Below are positions 8,715-17,805 of a DNA stretch of 64,000 nucleotides, piece after piece. Location: contig JBFOME010000006.1 of the NCBI GenBank assembly GCA_040830705.1, positions 1-64,000 of the forward strand. The letters run 5' to 3'. Source of the stretch: Ruegeria_C sp040830705. Its GTDB lineage: Bacteria > Pseudomonadota > Alphaproteobacteria > Rhodobacterales > Rhodobacteraceae. A program made the translations under genes and the position numbers. The first letter of the stretch is position 1. Each line of letters opens with the position of its first letter. The notes below the pieces were generated by a model. The model had not been told where the DNA came from, did not search any database, and saw only the letters and a list, made by a program, of their open reading frames with translations.

Positions 8715-11132
8715 TCACCCGCGCATCCGCGTCCCGTCCGCATCGAACAGGGGTTGGTCCAGAACCCGGGCCTTGCGCATCTGACCGAGTATCTCGATCT
8801 CGACCTCAAGGCCGGGCGCAATGCGTTCGCTGGGCAGGAAACCTTGGGCAATGGATTTCTTTGCGTAATGCGAGTAGCCACCCGAGGTGCAGAACCCCAT
8901 CACCGAACCCTCCAGCCAGATCGGTTCATACCCATGCACATCGGCATCCCTCGCGTCGACCTCAAAGGCGCAAAGCCTGCGTGCCGGGCCGCTCTGCCTA
9001 TCGGCTTCAGCGGCGGGCCTTCCAATGAAATCAACGTCCTTGCTGAATGAAATGAAGCGGTCCAGCCCGGTTTCAGCCGGCGTGTAGTCGGGCGAGAATT
9101 CAGCCATCCACGAGCCAAAGAACCGGTCCAGCCGCAGGCTCATCATCGCGCGCATCCCAAAGGGGGTGATGCCGTGATCCTGTCCTGCGTTCCAGAGTGT
9201 CCACCAGAGCTGCCGTTGCGCCATCGGCTCGCAGTAGATCTCATAACCCAGATCGCCGGTATAGCTGACGCGCTGCACGATGCAGTCTGTCATGCCGATT
9301 ACCATGGGTCTTACATCAAGAAAGCGAAGACTTGCTGCATCGTCACGGGTACAGGCGGAAAGCAGATCGCGCGCACGTGGTCCTGCAATCTGGAATCCGT
9401 TGCAAGTATCACTTATATTCTCAATACTTACATCGCTAACTTCGTGCTGCCTGAACCACCGCATGTGAAAGGCCTGCGCACCGTATGAGGCGGTCAGGCG
9501 GAAATCATGCTCATTCAGGCAAGAGATGGTGAAATCCCCGATCAGCTTGCCTTTCGGTGACAGCATCGGTGTCAGAGACAAACGGCCGGGCAGCGGTACG
9601 CGGCCCGCCATGATCCAGTCGAGCCAGGCGCGCGCGCCCTTGCCGGTGATCCGGTATTTGCCGAAATTGTGGACCTCGTTGATGCCCACGCGCTCGCGGA
9701 CGGCGCGCACCTCTCGGCCCGTCGCTGCAAACGCGTCTGATTGGCGAAACGATGGGGTTTCGTAGTCAGGTTCGCCATCCTGGGCAAAGTAGTTTGCCAC
9801 CTCCAGCCCATATTGCTGCCCCCAGACCGCGCGTAGATCGCTGAAGATGTCGTACATCGGCGTGGTGCGGTTGGGACGCGCGGCGGGCAATTCCTCATTC
9901 GGGTAGGAGACCGAGAAGCGTTTCTGGTAATTCTCGATCACCTTGGGCCGCGTGTAGCCCGGGCTGATCCAGTCGCCGAAACGGGCGACATCCATCGCAA
10001 AGACATCGCGCTCTGGCTCACCCTCGATCATCCATTGCGCCAGCGACAGGCCCACACCGCCGCCCTGGCTGAACCCGGCCATCACGCCACAGGCGGACCA
10101 GTAGTTGCGCATCCCCGGCACCGGACCGACCAGGGGGTTGCCATCGGGTGCGAAAGTGAACGGCCCGTGGATCACCGATTTCACCCCGGCCTCAGCCAGA
10201 ACCGGGAAGCGTTTATACGCAAATTCAATGCTATCGGTGATCTTGTCAAAGTCATCCGGCAGCAACTCATGGCCAAACTCCCACGGCGTGCCATCCACCG
10301 CCCAGGGCTTGCAGGGCTGTTCATAGAACCCGATGCACAAGCCGCGCCCTTCCTGCCGCAAATAGCTTTCGCCCGCCGGGTCCATCACATGCGGATGCTC
10401 TCCACCGCTATCAATGATCGCTTCGATTTCAAGGATATTGTCGGTGACGATGTATTGGTGTTCCATCGGGTGCAGCGGGAAGTAGACGCCGGCCATTGCA
10501 CCGACCTCGCGCGCCCAGAGGCCACCGGCATTGACGACATGTTCGGCATGGATCGTGCCCTTGTCCGTGACCACGTCCCACGTGCCGTCAGGGCGCTGAT
10601 TGGTCTCGCGCACCATGCAGTGGGTTTCGATGCTGGCGCCGCCCATGCGCGCTGCCTTTGCATAGGCGTGGGTGGTGCCCGACGGGTCCAGATGTCCGTC
10701 CAGCGGATCATAAAGCGCACCAAGAATGCCCTCGGTATTGGTGACGGGAGCGATTTGCCTGATCTCATCCGGTCCAACGATCTCGGTCTCCAGACCCATG
10801 AAACGGTGCTTGGCCCGTTCCGCCAGCAGCATGTCGAAGCGGTCCTGATTGTCGGCAAGTGTCACTCCGCCCACATGGTGCAATCCGCAGGACATGCCGG
10901 TGATCTCTTCCAACTCCTTGTAAAGCCGGATCGTGTAGCCCTGCAGCGCCGCCATGTTGGTGTCGCCGTTGAGCGTGTGAAAGCCGCCCGCCGCATGCCA
11001 GGTCGAGCCAGAGGTCAACTCGGACCGCTCCAGCAGCATCACGTCCGACCAGCCCAGCTTGGTCAGGTGATAAAGAACGGAACAGCCGACAACGCCGCCG
11101 CCGATGACGGCCACTCTGGTGGTGGTTTTCAT
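8715..11132 (-). CDS. FAD-dependent dimethylglycine/sarcosine dehydrogenase-like protein with GcvT domain
   Basis: An 805-residue two-part enzyme. The N-terminal half is a DAO-type flavoprotein with the dinucleotide-binding loop IGGGVVGCSVLYHL at ~10-23. STWHAAGG contains a His (about residue 46) at the position that carries covalent FAD in dimethylglycine oxidases. The C-terminal half (from about residue 430) is a GcvT/aminomethyltransferase fold with a terminal barrel domain, which in this family transfers a one-carbon unit to tetrahydrofolate. The likely role is oxidative N-demethylation of a methylated glycine or related amine, with the exact substrate open. A GTG lies two codons earlier; ATG 11132 has GGAG six bases upstream. 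Confidence 0.86.
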   Translation of the reverse strand: MKTTTRVAVIGGGVVGCSVLYHLTKLGWSDVMLLERSELTSGSTWHAAGGFHTLNGDTNMAALQGYTIRLYKELEEITGMSCGLHHVGGVTLADNQDRFDMLLAERAKHRFMGLETEIVGPDEIRQIAPVTNTEGILGALYDPLDGHLDPSGTTHAYAKAARMGGASIETHCMVRETNQRPDGTWDVVTDKGTIHAEHVVNAGGLWAREVGAMAGVYFPLHPMEHQYIVTDNILEIEAIIDSGGEHPHVMDPAGESYLRQEGRGLCIGFYEQPCKPWAVDGTPWEFGHELLPDDFDKITDSIEFAYKRFPVLAEAGVKSVIHGPFTFAPDGNPLVGPVPGMRNYWSACGVMAGFSQGGGVGLSLAQWMIEGEPERDVFAMDVARFGDWISPGYTRPKVIENYQKRFSVSYPNEELPAARPNRTTPMYDIFSDLRAVWGQQYGLEVANYFAQDGEPDYETPSFRQSDAFAATGREVRAVRERVGINEVHNFGKYRITGKGARAWLDWIMAGRVPLPGRLSLTPMLSPKGKLIGDFTISCLNEHDFRLTASYGAQAFHMRWFRQHEVSDVSIENISDTCNGFQIAGPRARDLLSACTRDDAASLRFLDVRPMVIGMTDCIVQRVSYTGDLGYEIYCEPMAQRQLWWTLWNAGQDHGITPFGMRAMMSLRLDRFFGSWMAEFSPDYTPAETGLDRFISFSKDVDFIGRPAAEADRQSGPARRLCAFEVDARDADVHGYEPIWLEGSVMGFCTSGGYSHYAKKSIAQGFLPSERIAPGLEVEIEILGQMRKARVLDQPLFDADGTRMRG

Positions 11133-11216
11133 GCACAAACTCCGGTCATTTGCGTCAGTCTGGGTGGCGCTTGGATCAGAGGCTGTTCGGTTAACGACAT
11201 CAGCATGTCGCGGTGG

Positions 11217-11972
11217 TCAATCCGCGCACCAAGACAAGATTTCGGCGGTCTGTTGTTTGAGCCATAGCACATCGAACCCGGCAATAACGCGATGCCCGCG
11301 TTCGAACAGCGCGGCGGCCTGCGTCGCGTTCAGCGCCGCGCCGCCCAGCGGCAGCCCGGCGCGTTGCGCGGCCTCTTCGACACGCTGCTGGGCGCTCAGG
11401 TAGTCAGGGTGGTCGAACTGTCCGCTGACGCCAAGTGAGGTGGTAAGGTCGAAGGCGGCCACGACCAGCAGGTCAATCCCGTCGACCGCGCAGATTGCCT
11501 CGATGTTTTCGACTGCCTCGACGGTTTCGATCAGCAGACAGCAGACCAGGTGATCCTCGACCGTTTCGCGGTAGTTCAACAGAGAGGTCCCCCAGCGCGA
11601 CTGCGCGATGAAAGGCCCGAACCCGCGTGTGCCACGTGGCGGGTAGCGCAGGCTGGCGATAGCGGCCTGCGCATCCTCGGCGTCGCGGATCAGGGGAAAA
11701 ACGATCCCTTCGGCCCCCATATCGAGCACACGCTTGACCTGCGCGGTGTCATTCTCGGCCACCCGCACCAGCGGGGCGCAGTCGGTTCCGGCAGTAGCGG
11801 CGATCATCGCGTGACAACTGCCGTGATCCACCGCGCCATGTTCCATGTCGATCATCACGAAATCCATCCCCGACGCCGCCATGGCCTGAGGGACAATGGC
11901 AGACGGGATCGTGCAGATCGCCGATGAGAGGCGGCGCGCAGGATCACGGAGTTTCTGTTTCAGACTGGGCAT
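11217..11972 (-). CDS. HpcH/HpaI-family aldolase
   Basis: A 251-residue class II-type aldolase of the HpcH/HpaI (2-oxo-acid aldolase/citrate lyase-like) family. Visible markers are MIDMEHGAVD near residue 40, PLVRVAEND, GAEGIVFPLI and LLIETVEAVENIEAI, which carry the conserved metal-binding acidic residues. RYPPRGTRGFGP is also typical. Relatives cleave 4-hydroxy-2-oxoheptanedioate or 2-dehydro-3-deoxyglucarate to pyruvate plus an aldehyde, and the substrate here is not determinable. It lies 84 bases upstream of the FAD/GcvT gene on the same strand and may be co-transcribed with it. Confidence 0.88.
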   Translation of the reverse strand: MPSLKQKLRDPARRLSSAICTIPSAIVPQAMAASGMDFVMIDMEHGAVDHGSCHAMIAATAGTDCAPLVRVAENDTAQVKRVLDMGAEGIVFPLIRDAEDAQAAIASLRYPPRGTRGFGPFIAQSRWGTSLLNYRETVEDHLVCCLLIETVEAVENIEAICAVDGIDLLVVAAFDLTTSLGVSGQFDHPDYLSAQQRVEEAAQRAGLPLGGAALNATQAAALFERGHRVIAGFDVLWLKQQTAEILSWCAD

Positions 11973-12042
11973 GAAGGGTCCTCCTTGCGCCAGATTGGCG
12001 CAAGCCTGTTCGCATGACCACTGATTTCATTCGATTTTGGGC

Positions 12043-13362
12043 TTAGCTCGACAGCAGCAGGGGCCGGATTTTCAACTCGGTCACCCGGTTGCCCTCGCGC
12101 GCTGTGACTTCGAAGCGAAAATCGTGGAAGGCAAAGACCTGTCCCACGGTCGGGATCATCTGCGCCTCGTGGATGACCAGACCGGCCACGGTGTTGGCCT
12201 CGTCATCCGGCAGATGCCAGTCGGTGGCGCGGTTCAGGTCACGGATCGTCATCGCGCCTTCGACCAGGTACTGGCCGTCTTCGGCGGTCTTGATCTGGAT
12301 CTCTTCATCGGGGTCGAATTCGTCGGTGATCTCGCCCACGATCTCTTCGAGAATGTCCTCCAGCGTGATCAACCCGCGTAACGATCCATATTCGTCCACC
12401 ACCAGCGCAAAGTGGCTGCGCATGCGCAAAAACTCCCGCATCTGGTCATCCAGAGTGGTGGTTTCGGGAATGAAATAGGGATCGTTCCAAACCTTCGAGA
12501 TATCAAAGTCCTTGATCTGATCCGCGTCGCCGCCCGCGCCGCCCACTTGCGCGTACATGGACCGGAACAGGTCTTTGGCATGAACGACGCCGACGATGTT
12601 TTCGGGCTCGTCACGATAGACGGGCAGGCGGGTATGGGGGCTTTGCAGGCATTGTTCCAAGATCGCCTCGGGCTCGGCCGCAGCATCAATCATCTCAATA
12701 TTCGAGCGGTGGAGCATGATCTCTTCGACCGCTCGGTCATTGAGGTCAAGCGCGCCCAGGATACGGTCGCGATCCTCTTTCTCGACCACGCCTTCGGAAT
12801 GGCCCAGTTGCAGCGCACCGGCAATTTCCTCGCGCACCGCTAGGATGCGGCTGTCAGGGTCGATCTGAACGCCAAACAGGCGCAGCACGCCGCGCACCAG
12901 AAGCCGCACGGCGCTGACGACGGGGGCGAAAAGCGTCACGATGATGCTGATCGGGCGCGAGACAAGCCCGGCGGCGGTTTCGGCATTGGTGATCGCGTAG
13001 GTCTTCGGCAGCACCTCGGCAAAGATCAACACCAGTAGGGTCATGACCAGTGTTGCCAGCGCCACGCCGCTTTCTCCGAACAGCCGGGTGAAAAGAGCCG
13101 TGGCCAACGAGGCAGCCAGGATGTTCACGAGGTTGTTACCCAGCAGGACAGAGCCAATCAGACGTTCATTGTCGTCGGTGATATTGAGCGCTCGCTGCGC
13201 CCCTCGATTGCCCTTGTCGGCCTGCGCGCGCAGTTTGCCGCGCGAGGCGGCGGTCAGCGCTGTCTCGGAGCCGGAGAAAAAGCCGGAGAGGATGAGAAGA
13301 AACAGAATTGCGCCAGAGGTGATCCAGAATGCGCTGTCGATCACAGAAGGGGTGGGGTCCAT
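12043..13362 (-). CDS. CNNM/CorC-type membrane protein with CBS domains
   Basis: A 439-residue inner-membrane protein. The N-terminal ~190 residues form the CNNM (DUF21) transmembrane domain, including the conserved stretch SGFFSGSETALTAASRGKL near 20-45. Two CBS domains follow (about 205-335, with TRLPVYRDEPENIVGVVHAKD and HFALVVDEYGSLRGLITLED). The last ~85 residues are a CorC_HlyC domain. Proteins of this layout are annotated as hemolysins or as magnesium/cobalt efflux proteins, and divalent cation export is the better supported role. CBS domains usually bind adenine nucleotides. It stands alone, upstream of xerD on the same strand. Confidence 0.92.
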   Translation of the reverse strand: MDPTPSVIDSAFWITSGAILFLLILSGFFSGSETALTAASRGKLRAQADKGNRGAQRALNITDDNERLIGSVLLGNNLVNILAASLATALFTRLFGESGVALATLVMTLLVLIFAEVLPKTYAITNAETAAGLVSRPISIIVTLFAPVVSAVRLLVRGVLRLFGVQIDPDSRILAVREEIAGALQLGHSEGVVEKEDRDRILGALDLNDRAVEEIMLHRSNIEMIDAAAEPEAILEQCLQSPHTRLPVYRDEPENIVGVVHAKDLFRSMYAQVGGAGGDADQIKDFDISKVWNDPYFIPETTTLDDQMREFLRMRSHFALVVDEYGSLRGLITLEDILEEIVGEITDEFDPDEEIQIKTAEDGQYLVEGAMTIRDLNRATDWHLPDDEANTVAGLVIHEAQMIPTVGQVFAFHDFRFEVTAREGNRVTELKIRPLLLSS

Positions 13363-13424
13363 CGGTCCTTGACTATCATAGATACAGGCTCGTTATGGGG
13401 CTGCGCGCTTGCCCATTCAAGGGG

Positions 13425-14375
13425 TTAGCGAGGTTTCTTGGATAGCGGGTGATGATCCAGCACCAGCTCGGCCAGCCGTTCGTCTAGAACATGGGTGTAG
13501 ATTTCGGTCGTGGCCACGTCGGCATGGCCCAGCAAGGTCTGGATCGAGCGCAAGTCGGCCCCATTGGCCAGCAGGTGGGTGGCAAAGGCATGGCGCAACG
13601 TATGCGGCGTGACCTTGGCCGGTGAAACACCACCCGCCACCGCAAGTTCCTTGATCAGCAGATAGAACCGGTGCCGGGTCAGATGCCCGAGCTTGCCGCG
13701 TGACGGGAACAGAAAGCGCGAGCGGGGTTTGCCTTTCTCGACGCCGACATCTTCGGCCTCGTCTCGCAGGGTGAGCCAGGCAGCCAGCGCTTCGCGGGCG
13801 GGGGGAGAGAGCGGTACCATACGCTCCTTGCCGCCCTTGCCGAGGATCAGCAGCATGCGCGGATCGCCGCGCGCTGCTGATACCGGTAGCGAGACCAATT
13901 CGGTCACGCGCATACCAGTCGCGTAGAGCAGTTCCATCAGGCAGGTGTTGCGCACACGGTCAGCCTTGCTGCGTCCGGTGCTGCGCGCCGCCTCCAGCAG
14001 GCGATCGACCTCGACCACCTCCAACGTCTTTGGCAGCGACTTCTGTCGCCCCGGACCGCGGATCTGAATGGCCGGATTGTCGCTGCGCCACCCTTCCTCG
14101 AAGGCGAAGCGATAGATCTGCTTGATCGCCGACAAGCGCCGGGCGCGGGTGGCGCGTGACAGGCCCTCCGCGTCGCAATCGATCAGATAAGCCTCGACCT
14201 GGTCGCGTTCGGCGCGGGCGAAATCGTATTTCTTGCGGGTCAGCCAGCCGGAAAAATCCTTCAGGTCGCGGCCATAGGCCAGCAAGGTGTTGGTGGCAGC
14301 CCCCAGTTCCGCAGCCTGCGCTTCGAGAAAACTGGATATCCAGAGGTCCTGTGTCTGCGGCGCGTCCATGCTCAC
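13425..14375 (-). CDS. xerD: Site-specific tyrosine recombinase XerD
   Basis: A 316-residue tyrosine recombinase with an N-terminal SAM-like core-binding domain (~10-100) and a catalytic domain carrying every active-site residue: Arg156 (GMRVTEL), Lys183 (GKGGKERMV), His258 and Arg261 (HTLRHAF), His284 (LGHADV) and nucleophile Tyr293 (EIYTHV). XerD works with XerC at dif to resolve chromosome dimers. Length and the housekeeping context next to aroK-aroB argue for XerD rather than a mobile-element integrase, and no attachment sites or phage genes are nearby. Its start overlaps the stop of the upstream gene by 4 bases (ATGA). Confidence 0.93.
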   Translation of the reverse strand: MSMDAPQTQDLWISSFLEAQAAELGAATNTLLAYGRDLKDFSGWLTRKKYDFARAERDQVEAYLIDCDAEGLSRATRARRLSAIKQIYRFAFEEGWRSDNPAIQIRGPGRQKSLPKTLEVVEVDRLLEAARSTGRSKADRVRNTCLMELLYATGMRVTELVSLPVSAARGDPRMLLILGKGGKERMVPLSPPAREALAAWLTLRDEAEDVGVEKGKPRSRFLFPSRGKLGHLTRHRFYLLIKELAVAGGVSPAKVTPHTLRHAFATHLLANGADLRSIQTLLGHADVATTEIYTHVLDERLAELVLDHHPLSKKPR

Positions 14376-15880
14376 CCCCGATCGAGCAGCATAAGTTGCA
14401 GCCCCGACTGGCGCGCGGTGTCTTCAAGACCCACGGCGCGGAATAGTGCAATCGCTGCCGTCAGATCAGCGGGATTTCCGCTGGCGCCGTCGCCAAAAAG
14501 GATCATCGCTTCCAGAATCGCCTCGCCGAGCCGCCCGCTATCGATCATATCCTGCAATTCCGGGCGCAGCGGTGGTCTGGTAAACCCGTCGGCAATGGCT
14601 TGCCCGGTTGCATCCGGTGCTGTCAGGTCACGCGGGCTGCCATTGGCCAGTGCTGCCAGAAACAGCGAGGCCGCAGACCCGTCCGAGGCACGCGGGCGTC
14701 CTCCTGAGAGAAGGGCGATCTCCCACAACACGTAGGACGCGCCGGGATCGGTGATCTCGAATTTGTCCAGTTGCGCGGCAAACAATTCTGCAAAGGGAAC
14801 TTCCAGTTCGGCCTCTTGCATCGCTGCCCATGCCACCGGCAATGTCTTTGACACCGCTTCGGCACTGCCGCTCTGCAGGGCCTGATCGAAGCGCCGCATT
14901 GCGTCGACCCGATCCCAGACACCGCCAGAGGCAGAGGCCTTGCGCGCGGTGTATAGCCCCAGCAAATGGTTCGGCGTGAGTGCGCCGATCCTGGTCAACC
15001 GCTCGGCAGCTTCCAACTGTGCTTTCCAACCGGCCACATCGCGCAGATCGGCCGTGGCGAAGGCGCGTGTAAGTGGCGCGGTCGGCAGCCGCTCTCCGAT
15101 CGTTTCATAGAGCCTGAAGGTCAACGGATCGGGCATGTCCGGCTTGGGCAGGGGCGGCGCGCCCTCAAACAGATCGGGGCTGAGAAAGCGGTCCATCAGG
15201 TTCAACTGGGCCGGCTCCAGCAATTCAAGCGCGTGGGCGGCCTCAAGCGTCAGTGCCGCGGATTGCCAGTCGCCGCGACGGGCCTGACAGAAGATCATCG
15301 CCTCATATCCGGGCGACAGGTGCGGCGCGGCGGCCAGCGCCTCGCAACTGCGGTCTTCATCCCCGGTCAGCAGCGTTGCATCGAACCAGCGCCTGTACCG
15401 ATCGGCATTTCGCGTGGCCCCGGCCACCTGTACAAGGTTCTGTGCCGGGTCCGCCGCGCCCAGTTCGAACAGCCGGTCAAGGCGAGCGCGCAACAGGGTT
15501 TCCTCGGCGCCCGTTCCCGCTGGGGCGGTCGCCTCGGTCAGCAGCAGCGAATAGAGCAGTTTCTGCATGGCGGGCGAATTGCGCACCGGCACCTGCGCGA
15601 TGAGCCGCGCAAGCCGCTGCGGGTCGCTGCCGCGCCACAGATCGACCGGCAGGCCAGTGACCGAGGACGGCACCAGCCCGATGGGCGGGCTGGGTGCATC
15701 CAGAGGCCGCACCGCGATGTCCGGCAAACGCCCAACGGTCGCAACTGGCGGCTCCATCAGCACAGTGCCGGGCAATCCCGTTGGTGCGGGATCGTTCAAC
15801 CATTCAATCGCCGATAGGGGTTGTTGCGCCGATGCCAGCACCGGCAGCGCGGCAAGGGCCAGCGCAAGCCTATTGAGCAT
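14372..15880 (-). CDS. Exported protein of unknown function
   Basis: A 502-residue protein with a clear signal peptide (MLNRLALALAALPVLASAQ, cleavage probably after ASA). The rest is alanine- and leucine-rich and predicted mostly helical. There are no catalytic motifs I recognise; the pattern of short helices suggests a repeat-type scaffold (TPR-like) but no canonical TPR consensus can be read. A proline-rich stretch follows the signal (about 28-75). It sits between a 49-residue membrane protein gene upstream (11-base overlap) and xerD downstream (4-base overlap), so the three are probably one operon. Function is unknown. Confidence 0.8.
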   Translation of the reverse strand: MLNRLALALAALPVLASAQQPLSAIEWLNDPAPTGLPGTVLMEPPVATVGRLPDIAVRPLDAPSPPIGLVPSSVTGLPVDLWRGSDPQRLARLIAQVPVRNSPAMQKLLYSLLLTEATAPAGTGAEETLLRARLDRLFELGAADPAQNLVQVAGATRNADRYRRWFDATLLTGDEDRSCEALAAAPHLSPGYEAMIFCQARRGDWQSAALTLEAAHALELLEPAQLNLMDRFLSPDLFEGAPPLPKPDMPDPLTFRLYETIGERLPTAPLTRAFATADLRDVAGWKAQLEAAERLTRIGALTPNHLLGLYTARKASASGGVWDRVDAMRRFDQALQSGSAEAVSKTLPVAWAAMQEAELEVPFAELFAAQLDKFEITDPGASYVLWEIALLSGGRPRASDGSAASLFLAALANGSPRDLTAPDATGQAIADGFTRPPLRPELQDMIDSGRLGEAILEAMILFGDGASGNPADLTAAIALFRAVGLEDTARQSGLQLMLLDRG

Positions 15881-16019
15881 CCAGCGTCACCGGTTGTCGG
15901 ACCTCGCTTTGCGGTGCCTTGAAGTCCACCCCGAAAAACGGGCCGAGATAGGCATAAGCGATCAGCCCGATGAAACACAGGCAGATCACATACACCAAGA
16001 ATTTTATCAGACGCCCCAT
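15870..16019 (-). CDS. 49-residue single-pass membrane protein
   Basis: A short gene starting at ATG 16019. The protein begins MGRLIKFLVYVICLCFIGLI, a positively charged tip followed by one transmembrane helix (about 5-24), then YAYLGPFFGVDFKAPQSEVR and ends TLDAQ. Its end overlaps the start of the exported-protein gene by 11 bases, which supports translation as the first gene of the operon leading to xerD. I recall close relatives in other Rhodobacteraceae in the same place, which is family knowledge and not checked here. The 79-base gap to the divergent aroK start should hold both promoters. Function is unknown. Confidence 0.78.
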   Translation of the reverse strand: MGRLIKFLVYVICLCFIGLIAYAYLGPFFGVDFKAPQSEVRQPVTLDAQ

Positions 16020-16098
16020 AACTGCAACTGCCTCATTTCGTCGTTTTGCCCCAAGTTATAGCTAGCCTTTTGCACAAGATCACGTCATTCAATGGCAA

Positions 16099-16686
16099 AT
16101 GAGCGAAATTGAGCAAAACTTGACCAAATCCGCGTCACGTGCCACGTGGCGGCTGCACAAGACGGTGGTCATGGTCGGCATGATGGGGGCGGGAAAAACC
16201 GCTGTGGGCCGGGCGCTTGCGCAACGTTTGGCGGTGCCGTTCCTGGACAGCGATGCCGAGATCGAATCAGCCGCCAACATGACAATACCCGAAATTTTCG
16301 CCCGTGACGGCGAGCCGTTTTTCCGGACCAAGGAAAGTCAGGTGATCGGGCGGCTATTGGATGAAGAGCGTGGCATTCTGTCGACGGGCGGCGGTGCCTT
16401 CCTGTCCGAAGCCAATCGCGCGATGATCTCTGCGCGCGGCGTGTCCGTCTGGCTCAATGCCGACCTGCCGGTGTTGTGGAACCGGGTGAAACACAAGGAC
16501 ACGCGGCCGTTGCTGAGAACCGAAAATCCGCGCGCGACGCTGGCTGCGCTCTATGAGGCGCGTGTGCCGCTCTATGCGAAATCCGACCTGATGGTGGTCT
16601 CGGATGGCGATGCCGCGATTGAACAGATGGTGGACCGGGTGATCGAGGTGCTTGAAACCCGGCCCGATGTTTTGGAACGGAACTAG
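16099..16686 (+). CDS. aroK: Shikimate kinase
   Basis: A 195-residue P-loop kinase that phosphorylates shikimate at the 3-hydroxyl in the aromatic amino acid pathway. The Walker A motif GMMGAGKTAVGR is at about 30-41. The shikimate-binding residues lie in DSDAEIE and FFRTKES, the GGGAF loop follows, and the lid contains KDTRPLL. It is slightly longer than usual (about 170-180) because of an N-terminal extension of ~20 residues. The stop codon TAG is followed immediately by the aroB ATG, so the two genes form an operon and catalyse related steps. Confidence 0.95.
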   Translation: MSEIEQNLTKSASRATWRLHKTVVMVGMMGAGKTAVGRALAQRLAVPFLDSDAEIESAANMTIPEIFARDGEPFFRTKESQVIGRLLDEERGILSTGGGAFLSEANRAMISARGVSVWLNADLPVLWNRVKHKDTRPLLRTENPRATLAALYEARVPLYAKSDLMVVSDGDAAIEQMVDRVIEVLETRPDVLERN

Positions 16687-17799
16687 ATGCAAGAAACCGT
16701 GTATGTGGACCTGGGCGACCGGTCCTATGACGTTGTGATCGGCCCGGATCTGCTGGCTGAGGCCGGGTCCCGGATTGCGCCAATGCTGCGGCGGCCACGC
16801 GTGGCCGTGGTTTCGGACGAACAGGTGGCGGCGCTGCATCTGGACGGGCTGCGTGCCGGATTGGCCGCAGCGGGGATCGAGATGGTCTCATTGGAATTGC
16901 CAGCAGGCGAGGCCACCAAAAGCTGGCCGCACTTCGAACGCACGGTGGAATGGCTGCTGGCCGAGAAGGTCGAGCGCAACGATGTGGTCGTTGCCCTCGG
17001 CGGCGGTGTGATCGGCGATCTGGTTGGCTTTGCGGCTGCTGTATTGCGCCGGGGCGTGCGGTTCGTGCAAGTCCCCACTTCGCTTCTGGCGCAGGTCGAT
17101 AGCTCGGTCGGCGGCAAGACCGGCATCAACGCGCCGCAGGGCAAGAACCTGATCGGTGCCTTCCATCAACCCTCGCTGGTGCTGGCCGATACCTCGGTCC
17201 TGCAAACCCTGACGCCGCGAGATTTCATCGCGGGCTATGGCGAGGTGGTCAAATACGGGTTGCTGGGGGACGCGGACTTCTTCGAATGGCTTGAGCAAAA
17301 CGGACCAGCGCTGTCGGCGGGCGATATGCGAGCGCGGGTGCGGGCGGTGAAGCGCTCGGTGCAGATGAAGGCCGACATCGTGGCCCGCGACGAGACCGAG
17401 CAGGGCGACCGCGCGCTGCTCAATCTCGGTCATACCTTCTGCCACGCGCTGGAGGCTGCGACAGGTTACTCCGACCGGCTCTTGCATGGTGAGGGCGTAG
17501 CAATTGGCTGCGCACTGGCCTTCGAGCTGTCGGCGCGGCTGGGGCTGTGCTCTCAGGAGGACCCGAGCCGGGTCCGCGCGCATCTCAAAGCGATGGGGAT
17601 GAAGACCGATCTGGCCGACATTCCCGGCGAGCTGCCTGGGGCCGCGGCTTTGATCGATCTGATGGCGCAGGACAAGAAAGTGATCGACGGGCAGCTCCGC
17701 TTTATTCTGGCGCGTGGCATCGGCCAGGCTTTTGTCACCTCTGATGTACCCGCCGCTGCGGTGCGCACTGTGCTTGAAGATGCGCTGGCAACCTGTTGA
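16687..17799 (+). CDS. aroB: 3-dehydroquinate synthase
   Basis: A 370-residue enzyme that converts DAHP to 3-dehydroquinate using NAD+ and a divalent metal. The glycine-rich NAD site (ALGGGVIGDLVGFAAAV) is near 100-117, followed by RFVQVPTSLLAQVDSSVGGK and the lysine-rich GKTGINAPQGKN loop. Metal ligands are visible in GYGEVVKYGLL (Glu), LGHTFCHALE (His) and LLHGEGVAIG (His). The full length matches the family. It follows aroK with no gap. It ends just before the convergent M50 protease gene. Confidence 0.96.
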   Translation: MQETVYVDLGDRSYDVVIGPDLLAEAGSRIAPMLRRPRVAVVSDEQVAALHLDGLRAGLAAAGIEMVSLELPAGEATKSWPHFERTVEWLLAEKVERNDVVVALGGGVIGDLVGFAAAVLRRGVRFVQVPTSLLAQVDSSVGGKTGINAPQGKNLIGAFHQPSLVLADTSVLQTLTPRDFIAGYGEVVKYGLLGDADFFEWLEQNGPALSAGDMRARVRAVKRSVQMKADIVARDETEQGDRALLNLGHTFCHALEAATGYSDRLLHGEGVAIGCALAFELSARLGLCSQEDPSRVRAHLKAMGMKTDLADIPGELPGAAALIDLMAQDKKVIDGQLRFILARGIGQAFVTSDVPAAAVRTVLEDALATC

Positions 17800-17805
17800 A
17801 AAGCA

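Noticed and set aside
10035..11267. 410-aa plus-strand open frame
   Set aside because: Antisense to the FAD/GcvT gene. Long antisense frames are common where the true gene has high GC at third positions, and no domain is recognisable.
13425..14375. xerD as a prophage or island integrase
   Set aside because: Housekeeping context, translational coupling to a neighbour and no attachment repeats or phage genes nearby.
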